Shown here one piece after another: positions 1 to 5,491 of a stretch of 7,015 nt of DNA. Origin of the DNA: Comamonas sp. lk (lineage in GTDB: Bacteria > Pseudomonadota > Gammaproteobacteria > Burkholderiales > Burkholderiaceae_C); NCBI GenBank assembly GCA_945898105.1, contig CAMDHL010000112.1:1-7015 (forward strand). The letters are read 5' to 3'. The notes below the pieces were generated by a model. That model was given only the letters and a program-made list of their open reading frames with translations. It made no database searches and was not told the origin of the DNA. Within the stretch, counting starts at the first letter, position 1. Each line of letters begins with the position of its first letter. The translations under genes were made by a program, and so were the position numbers.

Positions 1-1814
1 GCGTCCACCAGCACCTGGTACTTCTCTGCGATATAGCCTCGGCGTACTTTATTTGTGCGCGTCAGTTCGCCGTCATCGGCGTCCAATTCCTTGTGCAACA
101 CCAGAAAGCGGCTGACCTGGCTACCTGCCAGCAATGCGTCGCGGCTAAGGTCCGCATTGACCTGTTCCACGCACTCCTTGATTAGCTGATAGACCTGCGG
201 TTTTTGCGCCAAATCGGTATAGCCGGCATAAGGCAAATTGCGGCGTTCGGCCCAGTTGCCCACCGCGTCAAAATCGATGTTAATCAGCACACAGACTTTT
301 TCGCGACCGTCGCCATAGGCCACCACCTCTTTGATGTGCTGAAAGAATTTGAGCTTGTTCTCCACGTACTTGGGCGCGAACATGGCCCCATCAAAAGCGC
401 CTCCGCGCACCCGTCCCACGTCTTTCACTCGGTCGATAATTTTCAGATGGCCTTGGGCGTCGATAAAGCCAGCGTCGTTGGTGTGGTACCAGCCGTCTGC
501 GCTTAAAACCTCTGCGGTAGCCTCTGGATTTTTGTAATAGCCACGCAACAAACCGGGTGACTTCACCAAGATTTCACCGTTGTCATCGACCTTGATTTCC
601 ACGCCTTCACAGGGCACGCCCACAGTATCGGCATGCGCCTCGTTATCGGGCTGCAGACAGACGAATACGGCGGTTTCGGTGGAGCCGTATAGTTGCTTAA
701 GATTGACGCCAATCGAGCGATAAAAGCTGAACAAATCAGGTCCGATGGCCTCACCGGCGGTATAGGCCACGCGCACGCGGCTAAAGCCAAGGTTATTGCG
801 CAAGGGGCCGTACACCAGCAGATCGCCCAAGGCGTACAAAGCCCGGTCCACCATAGATACGTGACCTCCACTGCTCAGCACCGGCCCCACGCGCTTGGCT
901 AAGCGCATGCACGCGTGGAACAAGCTGCGCTTGATTGCCGATGCGTCTTCCATGCGGATCATGACGCTGGTGAGCAAGCCTTCGAACACGCGCGGTGGCG
1001 CAAAGTAATAGGTCGGCCCGATTTCCTTAAGATCAATGGTTGAGGTGGCCGCCGACTCCGGGCAGTTCACCACATAGCCGCAAGACAGCCACTGCGCATA
1101 GCTAAAGATGTTTTGGCCAATCCAGGCCACCGGCATGTAGGCCAGGACCTCCTCGTTCTGCGTCAAGCGGTCGAAGGTGGCGCCAGCGCGGGCGCGGTTG
1201 AGCAGCGTGTCGTGGCTATGCACTACGCCTTTGGGGTTGCCGGTGGTACCCGAGGTGAAGAACATGGCTGCCGTATCGTCGGGCAACACGCGCGCCACTG
1301 CATCGGCAAAAAATGCCGGATGCGCCGCCGCATAGGCTTTGCCCGCTGCCTGCAAAGCGTCCATGGACTGCAAGCCAGGCTGATCGTACTTGCGCAGACC
1401 ACGCGCTTCGTCGAAGTAAATATGCGTCAGTTGCGGCGCAATTTCGCGCACCTCCAAGAGCTTGTCGACCTGCTCCTGGTCTTCGGCAAAGGCAAAACGC
1501 ACTTCTGCGTTGTTGATAGGGAATACGCATTCGGCGGCCACTGCATCCTGGTACAGCGCCACCGGGATCGCGCCCAGGGATTGCACCGCCAGCATGGTCG
1601 CGTACAAACGCGGGCGGTTGGCGCCCACCACCACCATGTGTTCTCCCCGGCGCAAACCGGCCTGGTGCAGGCCTGCCGCGAGCTGTTCAACCATGGTCGC
1701 CAGTTGCGACCAGGTAAGGGTTTGCCAGATTCCGTATTCCTTCTCACGCATGGCCGGCGCATCCGGGCGCGCCTTGGCATGCTGCATGAGCAATTGGACA
1801 AACGTTGTTTGCAT
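1..1814 (-). CDS. AMP-forming acyl-CoA synthetase (long-chain fatty-acid-CoA ligase type), C-terminus cut by window edge
   Basis: This enzyme activates a carboxylic acid with ATP to an acyl-AMP and then transfers the acyl group to CoA, in the cytoplasm. I read 604 uninterrupted residues from the ATG at 1814-1812. The start is supported by AAGGAC (1827-1822), 7 bases upstream. The landmarks of the ANL superfamily are in frame and in order: the P-loop-like TSGTTGNPKG (residues 187-196), YGSTET (376-381), WYHTND (442-447, where TGD is usual), IDR with D461 and R462, and a late LTRTNK (584-589) close to the open end. The C-terminal layout, with a GGAFDGAMFAPKYVENKLKF stretch followed by a KELDADDGELTR segment, is that of large FACL/bubblegum-type ligases. 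These are about 640-660 residues long, so roughly 40-50 residues should lie beyond the left edge. The substrate cannot be read from the sequence; medium- or long-chain fatty acids or another carboxylate are possible. It is divergent from the Crp/Fnr regulator and probably controlled by it. In Burkholderiales such ligases often sit beside branched-chain amino-acid-type ABC transporter genes, which would lie to the left. Confidence 0.93.
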   Translation of the reverse strand, partial: MQTTFVQLLMQHAKARPDAPAMREKEYGIWQTLTWSQLATMVEQLAAGLHQAGLRRGEHMVVVGANRPRLYATMLAVQSLGAIPVALYQDAVAAECVFPINNAEVRFAFAEDQEQVDKLLEVREIAPQLTHIYFDEARGLRKYDQPGLQSMDALQAAGKAYAAAHPAFFADAVARVLPDDTAAMFFTSGTTGNPKGVVHSHDTLLNRARAGATFDRLTQNEEVLAYMPVAWIGQNIFSYAQWLSCGYVVNCPESAATSTIDLKEIGPTYYFAPPRVFEGLLTSVMIRMEDASAIKRSLFHACMRLAKRVGPVLSSGGHVSMVDRALYALGDLLVYGPLRNNLGFSRVRVAYTAGEAIGPDLFSFYRSIGVNLKQLYGSTETAVFVCLQPDNEAHADTVGVPCEGVEIKVDDNGEILVKSPGLLRGYYKNPEATAEVLSADGWYHTNDAGFIDAQGHLKIIDRVKDVGRVRGGAFDGAMFAPKYVENKLKFFQHIKEVVAYGDGREKVCVLINIDFDAVGNWAERRNLPYAGYTDLAQKPQVYQLIKECVEQVNADLSRDALLAGSQVSRFLVLHKELDADDGELTRTNKVRRGYIAEKYQVLVD

Positions 1815-1821
1815 CGAAAAA

Positions 1822-1827
1822 GTCCTT
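1822..1827 (-). promoter_or_regulatory. Ribosome binding site of the acyl-CoA synthetase gene
   Basis: Reading the minus strand, AAGGAC lies 7 bases before the ATG at 1814. It fixes the start of this edge-cut gene, because no comparable site precedes the later in-frame ATG codons nearby. Confidence 0.6.
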
Positions 1828-1892
1828 CTGGTATGCGCCGGCGCCTCTGTCAGAGGGCAGGGCGTCATTCAGAACGAATACTAAAAGCGCAT

Positions 1893-1922
1893 TTGACGTT
1901 ATGTTGTCGTTTGAACGACAAT
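1893..1922 (+). promoter_or_regulatory. Candidate promoter of the Crp/Fnr regulator gene
   Basis: TTGACG (1893-1898, five of six matches to the -35 consensus) is followed after 18 bases by GACAAT (1917-1922, four of six matches to the -10). Transcription would start near 1929, giving a leader of about 100 bases before the ATG at 2031. The palindrome at 1904-1921 fills the spacer and overlaps the -10, the position expected for a repressor or autorepressor site. The -10 match is weak, so the assignment is tentative. I could not place an equally convincing promoter for the divergent ligase gene. Confidence 0.4.
1904..1921. promoter_or_regulatory. 18-bp palindromic operator candidate in the divergent region
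   Basis: The two 8-bp arms, TTGTCGTT and AACGACAA, are perfect inverted copies separated by TG. Read as a Crp-type site this is TGTCG-N6-CGACA, the same half-site spacing as the E. coli CRP site TGTGA-N6-TCACA but with different inner bases. It lies about 90 bases upstream of the ligase start and 110 bases upstream of the regulator start, between the two divergent genes. The adjacent Crp/Fnr protein is the natural candidate to bind it. Binding is inferred; the symmetry is seen directly. Confidence 0.65.
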
Positions 1923-1988
1923 TGCGCAAAATCCGACTAGGTGTTTTCCCTTCTCTTGCAGATAGCTGACGAAAACCACCGCACCAAG

Positions 1989-2002
1989 CGCCCGGCCGGG
2001 CG
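1989..2002. repeat. 14-bp perfect GC palindrome in the regulator leader
   Basis: CGCCCGGCCGGGCG is its own reverse complement. It ends 15 bases before the Shine-Dalgarno sequence at 2018. In RNA it can form a 5-bp stem with a GGCC loop. It could be a leader hairpin, a second protein site, or chance in GC-rich DNA. Its sequence is unrelated to the palindrome at 1904-1921. Confidence 0.4.
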
Positions 2003-2017
2003 ACGTGGTGACCCGAA

Positions 2018-2023
2018 AAGGAG
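2018..2023 (+). promoter_or_regulatory. Shine-Dalgarno site deciding the regulator start
   Basis: AAGGAG lies 7 bases before the ATG at 2031. The frame is open upstream to a GTG at 1941, but that start has no such site. It would also add 30 residues encoded by the promoter and leader region, so the ATG at 2031 is preferred. Confidence 0.8.
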
Positions 2024-2030
2024 ACCGAAC

Positions 2031-2744
2031 ATGGCCATTGAATCTGCCCTGCACGAACGCCGCAGGCCACTAACCGACGGCGAATTACTGGCCATCCCAT
2101 GGATGCGCCTACTCACCGAAGACGAACGCGAGCGTGCCGCCACCGACCTCAAGGTAGCCGATGCAAGCCCCGGCGAGACACTCTGTCGAACCGGCAAACC
2201 TGTCACCTACTGGTTTGGCGTGATCGACGGCCTGCTCAAAATGAGTACCGACAACGCCCAGGGCCAGACCATCACCTATACCGGAATACCGCCAGGCGGC
2301 TGGTTTGGCGAAGGCACCGCCCTGAAACGCGAAGCCTACCGCTACAACATCCAGACGCTGCGTAAAAGCCGCGTAGCGGGCTTGCATGTGGACACTTTTC
2401 ATTGGCTACTGGACCATTCCATCGCTTTCAACCGCTTTGTAATGAACCAGCTCAATGAGCGTCTGGCCCAATTCATTGCAGCACGCGAGATTGATCGCAT
2501 GAACAACCCGGATGTGCGCGTGGCACGCAGCCTGGCTGCGCTCTTTAACCCGGTGCTCTACCCGGGTGTCGGACAGGTTTTGCGCATTACCCAGCAGGAG
2601 TTGGCTTACCTGGTAGGGCTTTCGCGACAACGCGTGAACGAAGCATTGACCACGCTGCAGGCGCAGGGCTCCATTGTTGTGGAATATGGTGGGCTGCGTG
2701 TGCTGGATCTGAACGCCTTACGCACTCCGCCGCCATTACGCTAA
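2031..2744 (+). CDS. Crp/Fnr-family transcriptional regulator
   Basis: A cytoplasmic DNA-binding regulator of 237 residues, a normal length for the Crp/Fnr family. Residues from about 24 to 140 form the cyclic-nucleotide-binding-type beta-roll, including GGWFGEG (89-95). In my hand alignment to E. coli CRP, E94 and R104 fall on the cAMP-contacting E72 and R82, but S83 is replaced by Y105, so a cAMP ligand is uncertain. A long dimerisation helix follows (about 128-158). The winged helix-turn-helix is at about 186-205, with ITQQELAYLVGLSRQRV and a wing near EYGGLRV (218-224). There is only one cysteine (C52), so an Fnr-type 4Fe-4S cluster is excluded. In the recognition helix, R199 matches CRP R180, while Q200 and E204 replace CRP E181 and R185, implying a different target sequence. 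It is divergent from the acyl-CoA synthetase gene, with a palindrome between them, which suggests autoregulation and control of the ligase. The signal sensed is unknown. Confidence 0.92.
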   Translation: MAIESALHERRRPLTDGELLAIPWMRLLTEDERERAATDLKVADASPGETLCRTGKPVTYWFGVIDGLLKMSTDNAQGQTITYTGIPPGGWFGEGTALKREAYRYNIQTLRKSRVAGLHVDTFHWLLDHSIAFNRFVMNQLNERLAQFIAAREIDRMNNPDVRVARSLAALFNPVLYPGVGQVLRITQQELAYLVGLSRQRVNEALTTLQAQGSIVVEYGGLRVLDLNALRTPPPLR

Positions 2745-2753
2745 ACGGTAATT

Positions 2754-2774
2754 GGCGCAGGTAGCGCCCCTTTT
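2754..2774 (+). terminator. Short terminator-like hairpin after the regulator gene
   Basis: GGCGC (2754-2758) and GCGCC (2764-2768) form a 5-bp all-GC stem with a 5-base loop, followed by CC and four T. It begins 10 bases after the regulator stop codon. The stem and T run are short, so efficiency may be low. It separates the regulator from the oxidoreductase gene. Confidence 0.45.
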
Positions 2775-2836
2775 GCTGATTCGTCCAGGCCCTACACTGC
2801 CAGCCTAAATTTCAACTCTACGCCAAGGAGCTATGC

Positions 2837-3823
2837 ATGCTACGTTTCGGAATCCTATCGACTGCAAAAATCGGCTACGAATTGGTCGTTCCGGCCTTGC
2901 TGGATGCCGAAAACTGCGTGGTCACTGCAATAGCAAGCCGCGACCGGGCGCGTGCCCAAACTTTTGCAGACCGCTTTGCGATACCGCATGTCTTTGGGTC
3001 CTACCAAGAAATGCTCGATTCGGATGAAATTGATGCGGTGTACATCCCTCTGCCTACATCGCAGCATGTGGAGTGGAGCATCAAAGCCGCGGACGCCGGC
3101 AAACATGTCTTGTGCGAAAAACCTATTGCTCTGCACGCCGGAGCGATTGCTGAATTGATCGAGGCGCGCGAGCGCAACGGAGTCTTAATCTCAGAAGCTT
3201 TTATGGTTACCTACGCGCCGGTCTGGCGCAAAGTACGCGAGCTGCTCAACAGTGGTGCCATCGGCACACTCAAGCATGTGCAAGGTTGCTTTAGTTACTT
3301 CAACCGCGACCCGGACAATATGCGCAACAAGCCCGAACTCGGCGGCGGCGGCCTGCCCGACATTGGCGTCTATCCCACCATTACCACCCGCTTTGTGACC
3401 AGCAAAGAAGCGCTGCGTGTGCAAGCCACCACCGAGCGCGATCCACAATTTGGCACCGATATTTATTCCTCGGTAAGAGCCGATTTCGGCAGCTTTGAGC
3501 TGAGTTTTTATATTGCCACCCAGCTGGCTGCGCGCCAGTTGATGGTGTTTCATGGCACCGAGGGCTTTATCGAAGTGAAGTCCCCCTTTAATGCCGACCG
3601 CTGGGGTCCGGAAGAAGTCGAACTGACCAACCAGAACCACGGCCACAGCCAGATCTTTCGCTTCCCAGACAGCCGCCAATACAAGTGCCAGGTCGAAGCC
3701 TTTGCCCGCGCGGCTGGCGGAGCGATGGAAGAACACGTTACGCTGGAAAGTTCGCTGCACAACCAGCAAGTTATTGACGCCATTTACCGCGCCAGCGAAC
3801 ACGGCGGCTGGGAAACGGTATAG
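2837..3823 (+). CDS. Gfo/Idh/MocA-family NAD(P)-dependent oxidoreductase (dihydrodiol / xylose dehydrogenase-like)
   Basis: A predicted cytoplasmic dehydrogenase of 328 residues, typical length for the family, acting on a sugar, polyol or trans-dihydrodiol with NAD(P). The N-terminal Rossmann fold opens with GILSTAKIG (5-13). The family EKP motif is at 94-96, with K95. A second domain begins near 120 with EAFMVTYAP (120-128) and carries [12 protein letters not shown] (169-180). D175 and Y179 lie in the region that holds the catalytic Asp/Tyr of the group; mammalian dimeric dihydrodiol dehydrogenase uses an equivalent Lys/Tyr pair. These motifs place it in the dihydrodiol dehydrogenase / NADP-xylose dehydrogenase / glucose-fructose oxidoreductase branch, but the substrate cannot be told. 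The start at 2837 is chosen because AAGGAG (2825-2830) is 6 bases upstream; an overlapping ATG at 2833 opens only a 64-codon frame without family similarity. No signal peptide is seen. It appears to be a single-gene unit unrelated to its neighbours. Confidence 0.93.
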   Translation: MLRFGILSTAKIGYELVVPALLDAENCVVTAIASRDRARAQTFADRFAIPHVFGSYQEMLDSDEIDAVYIPLPTSQHVEWSIKAADAGKHVLCEKPIALHAGAIAELIEARERNGVLISEAFMVTYAPVWRKVRELLNSGAIGTLKHVQGCFSYFNRDPDNMRNKPELGGGGLPDIGVYPTITTRFVTSKEALRVQATTERDPQFGTDIYSSVRADFGSFELSFYIATQLAARQLMVFHGTEGFIEVKSPFNADRWGPEEVELTNQNHGHSQIFRFPDSRQYKCQVEAFARAAGGAMEEHVTLESSLHNQQVIDAIYRASEHGGWETV

Positions 3824-4007
3824 GCCAAAGGCCGGTAACCCTCCAGCAAAGTTACCTGCGGCAATCGGCGCATGGATCGCCAAGAACTGCGGCCCATCCA
3901 TGGCACGCCACTTTTCGGCGCGAAGGTCGGCCTCAAAGGTCGACAGCGAACGACTTTCGGGGCAGCTTCATAGAATGCCCTTTTAGTCCTCCTTTTGGAA
4001 AGCGTGC
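3824..4007. other. 184-base gap with small inverted repeats, no gene
   Basis: I see no credible coding region here. Just after the oxidoreductase stop codon lie GGCC-AAA-GGCC (3823-3833) and GGTAAC (3834-3839) paired with GTTACC (3851-3856). Neither is followed by a T run, so neither is a convincing intrinsic terminator. A TAGAAT -10-like hexamer sits at 3971-3976, 31 bases before the next start codon, without a clear -35 at 16-18 bases. It is the best guess for the promoter of the pseudouridine synthase gene. Confidence 0.4.
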
Positions 4008-4970
4008 ATGTCCCTCCCCCCGAAAACCCCACCAACAGCGGGCGGCATGCGCCGGGCTGCGCCGCCGCCAAAGCGCGCTCCTATACCGGCAGGGCAGAGC
4101 AATACCGCCGCCATAGGTCCCAATGGGAGCATGCGACTGAACAAACGCATGGCCGAGTTAGGCATGGCGTCGCGCCGTGAGGCGGATGCCTGGATTGAAA
4201 AGGGCTGGGTGAAGGTCAACGGCCAAATCGCCGAAATGGGCATGCAGGTGGCAGCGGATGTGCGTATCGAAATTGACAAAGAAGCGAAAGGGCAGCAGGC
4301 CAAACAAGTCACCGTCTTGATTAACAAACCGCTGGGCATTGTGAGCGGTCAGGCCGAGGATGGGCACAGCCCAGCCATCACTCGGGTGGCACCGCAAAAC
4401 CGCTGGGCAGAGGACAACGCCCGCTTTTTCTTTCACCCCAGCCAATTGCGCAGCCTGGTGCCCGCCGGGCGCTTGGACATTGATTCCACCGGGCTATTGG
4501 TGTTGACGCAGGACGGCCGCGTCGCCCGCCAATTGATTGGCGAGGACCATGTGGTCGAGAAAGAATACCTGGTGCGCGTGGTCTACACCGGCGTGGAAAA
4601 CCCGGCTGCGGCTACCGCAGCCTCAGCCACCTATGCCCCACTGCCCAAGCCCACCCAGCTGAGCCGCATCGATGACGACGACCCGGTCAGCAACGATGTG
4701 CAATCGGTCTTCCCCGAGGCCAAGTTGCAATTGCTGCGCCACGGGCTGCAGTTGGACGGACAGGCGCTCAAACACGCCAAAGTGGAGTGGCAAAACCCCG
4801 AGCAACTGCGCTTTGTGCTGCACGAAGGCAAAAAACGTCAGATCCGGCGCATGTGCGAGCAAGTGGGGCTGAAGGTGGTGGGCCTGAAACGGGTGCGCAT
4901 TGGCAAAGTCATGCTGGGCAATTTGCCGGTTGGTCAATGGCGCTACCTGGCGCCGCATGAGCGTTTTTGA
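4008..4970 (+). CDS. rluF: RluF-like 23S rRNA pseudouridine synthase (RsuA/RluB/E/F family)
   Basis: This enzyme isomerises a specific uridine of ribosomal RNA to pseudouridine; E. coli RluF acts on 23S U2604. The protein has 320 residues. An S4 RNA-binding domain begins at MRLNKRMAELGMASRREADA (42-61) and runs to about 90. LINKPLGIVSG (104-114) opens the catalytic domain, the catalytic motif GRLDIDSTGLLVLTQDG is at 154-170 with D157 as nucleophile, and KEYLVRV (185-191) follows. The C-terminal KKRQIRRMCEQVGLKV (275-290) and RIGKVMLGNLPVGQWR (297-312) match RluF better than RluB or RsuA. Compared with E. coli RluF as I remember it, there are extra segments before GRLD (about 128-150) and at about 196-238, plus a Pro/Ala/Gly-rich 41-residue N-terminal extension. 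The extension is probably disordered. The start at 4008 follows a modest GGAAAG site (3997-4002). The ATG at 4131, at the S4 domain itself, is an alternative, but its GGGAG is only 1 base away. Confidence 0.92.
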   Translation: MSLPPKTPPTAGGMRRAAPPPKRAPIPAGQSNTAAIGPNGSMRLNKRMAELGMASRREADAWIEKGWVKVNGQIAEMGMQVAADVRIEIDKEAKGQQAKQVTVLINKPLGIVSGQAEDGHSPAITRVAPQNRWAEDNARFFFHPSQLRSLVPAGRLDIDSTGLLVLTQDGRVARQLIGEDHVVEKEYLVRVVYTGVENPAAATAASATYAPLPKPTQLSRIDDDDPVSNDVQSVFPEAKLQLLRHGLQLDGQALKHAKVEWQNPEQLRFVLHEGKKRQIRRMCEQVGLKVVGLKRVRIGKVMLGNLPVGQWRYLAPHERF

Positions 4971-4974
4971 AGCA

Positions 4975-4988
4975 AGCCGGTGTCGGCT
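4975..4988 (+). terminator. Weak hairpin after the pseudouridine synthase gene
   Basis: AGCCG and CGGCT form a 5-bp stem with a GTGT loop, starting 4 bases after the stop codon. No T run follows, so termination here is doubtful. A second 6-bp repeat, CGTCGG / CCGACG (5039-5044 and 5057-5062, 12-base loop), lies further on, also without a T run. Confidence 0.2.
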
Positions 4989-5125
4989 ATGGGGCCTTGG
5001 CTGGCAACCGCAAAACAGGCCCACCACTTTTTCAGCATCGTCGGCCCGATCTCGCCCCGACGCTAGGGGATGCATGCTCCCGGACCAGCGCAACTTTCAG
5101 GCGGAAATATGGCCCAAAACCCCTG

Positions 5126-5158
5126 TTGACGCAATGATTTTTCGTTTTCGCTTACAAC
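5126..5158 (+). promoter_or_regulatory. Possible promoter of the small exported-protein gene
   Basis: TTGACG (5126-5131) is a good -35, but the only -10-like hexamer nearby, TACAAC (5153-5158), is 21 bases away. This is longer than a normal sigma-70 spacer. An activator-dependent promoter or another start site is possible. The AT-richer stretch between 5126 and 5158 contrasts with the GC-rich sequence before it. Confidence 0.25.
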
Positions 5159-5160
5159 GC

Positions 5161-5182
5161 GATGCCAGCATTTTCTGGCATC
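5161..5182 (+). promoter_or_regulatory. Leader hairpin upstream of the small exported-protein gene
   Basis: GATGCCAG (5161-5168) and CTGGCATC (5175-5182) are perfect inverted copies around a CATTTT loop. The stem can be lengthened by two G-C pairs (5159-5160 with 5184-5185) if one T bulges. It ends 18 bases before the ATG at 5201 and is followed by a poor Shine-Dalgarno sequence (GGA, 5191-5193). There is no T run after it, so it is not a terminator. A role in mRNA stability or translation control is inferred. Confidence 0.5.
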
Positions 5183-5200
5183 TGCTATTTGGAACTCAGC

Positions 5201-5434
5201 ATGAAAAAACTACTTATCGCCGCTTTGGCACTGACGAGCGCAGCCGCTTTTGCCCACAACTGCCCCAATGAAATGAAGGCTATCGATGCCAAGATGTCCA
5301 CCGCAAAATTGGCCGATGCCGACATGGCTAAGGTCAAAGCCTTGCGTGCCGACGGTGAAACCATGCACAAAGCGGGTAAGCATGACGACTCGATGAAGGC
5401 TTTGGGCGAAGCCAAAAAGATGCTGGGTATTTAA
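5201..5434 (+). CDS. Small exported (periplasmic) protein of unknown function
   Basis: A protein of 77 residues. It starts with a classical Sec signal peptide: MKK, a hydrophobic core LLIAALALTSAAA (4-16), and an AFA cleavage site with predicted cut after residue 18. This leaves a mature chain of about 59 residues. The mature part is helical in style and rich in Lys, Ala, Asp and Met, with a single cysteine (C21) near its start. That cysteine is not in a lipobox, so a lipoprotein is unlikely. The C-terminal half has the pattern LRADGETMHKAGKHDDS (48-64) followed by LGEAKKMLGI, which resembles small proteobacterial periplasmic proteins of unknown role. The start at 5201 is preferred over an in-frame ATG at 5162, because the latter would put 13 residues before the signal peptide and would be encoded by the hairpin region. 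I do not recognise a function; a metal- or chaperone-linked role would be guesswork. Confidence 0.72.
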   Translation: MKKLLIAALALTSAAAFAHNCPNEMKAIDAKMSTAKLADADMAKVKALRADGETMHKAGKHDDSMKALGEAKKMLGI

Positions 5435-5439
5435 GCCAT

Positions 5440-5460
5440 AGCCGGTGTGCAGGGCCGGCT
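5440..5460 (+). terminator. First hairpin after the small exported-protein gene
   Basis: AGCCGG (5440-5445) and CCGGCT (5455-5460) form a 6-bp stem with a 9-base loop, 5 bases after the stop codon. It is followed by CTAGTCTTG, not a T run, so it would be a poor intrinsic terminator on its own. It may protect the 3' end of the message. Confidence 0.3.
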
Positions 5461-5465
5461 CTAGT

Positions 5466-5491
5466 CTTGAAATTGACCCCCTCGACCATAA
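5466..5491 (+). promoter_or_regulatory. Sigma-32-like heat-shock promoter of htpG
   Basis: CTTGAAA (5466-5472) matches the sigma-32 -35 consensus exactly. After 11 bases, GACCATAA (5484-5491) matches the core CCAT of the -10 consensus CCCCATNT. The spacer is at the short end. As a sigma-70 promoter the same region gives TTGAAA and CATAAT with only 14 bases between them, which is a poorer fit. htpG is a classical sigma-32 gene in proteobacteria, so the assignment agrees with its function. Transcription would start near 5498. Confidence 0.55.

Noticed and set aside
1904..1921. Palindrome read as an Fnr box
   Set aside because: Fnr sites are TTGAT-N4-ATCAA. Here the equivalent arms are too far apart (N8), and the adjacent regulator lacks the cysteines for an Fe-S cluster. 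A CRP-like spacing fits better.
1113..1940. Open plus-strand frame of 275 codons across the ligase gene
   Set aside because: It lies opposite the acyl-CoA synthetase, whose motifs are in frame on the minus strand. Its translation is rich in His/Arg/Cys with no recognisable domain. It is a shadow of a GC-rich gene.
1941..2030. GTG start extending the regulator by 30 residues
   Set aside because: The extension would be translated from the leader with its GC palindrome and has no ribosome site. The ATG at 2031 has AAGGAG 7 bases upstream and gives the normal family length.
3191..3901. Open minus-strand frame of 236 codons opposite the oxidoreductase
   Set aside because: The plus strand encodes a complete Gfo/Idh/MocA protein with a good ribosome site. 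The minus frame has no family similarity and is low-complexity in Ala/Gly.
3933..3995. Minus-strand AAAGGAGGA followed by a 12-codon frame starting at 3971
   Set aside because: The Shine-Dalgarno-like match is about 15 bases from the ATG, too far, and the peptide is very short with no family look. The purine run is more likely incidental.
5039..5062. CGTCGG / CCGACG inverted repeat as a terminator
   Set aside because: The 6-bp stem has a 12-base loop and no T run, and such short GC repeats are expected by chance in this composition.
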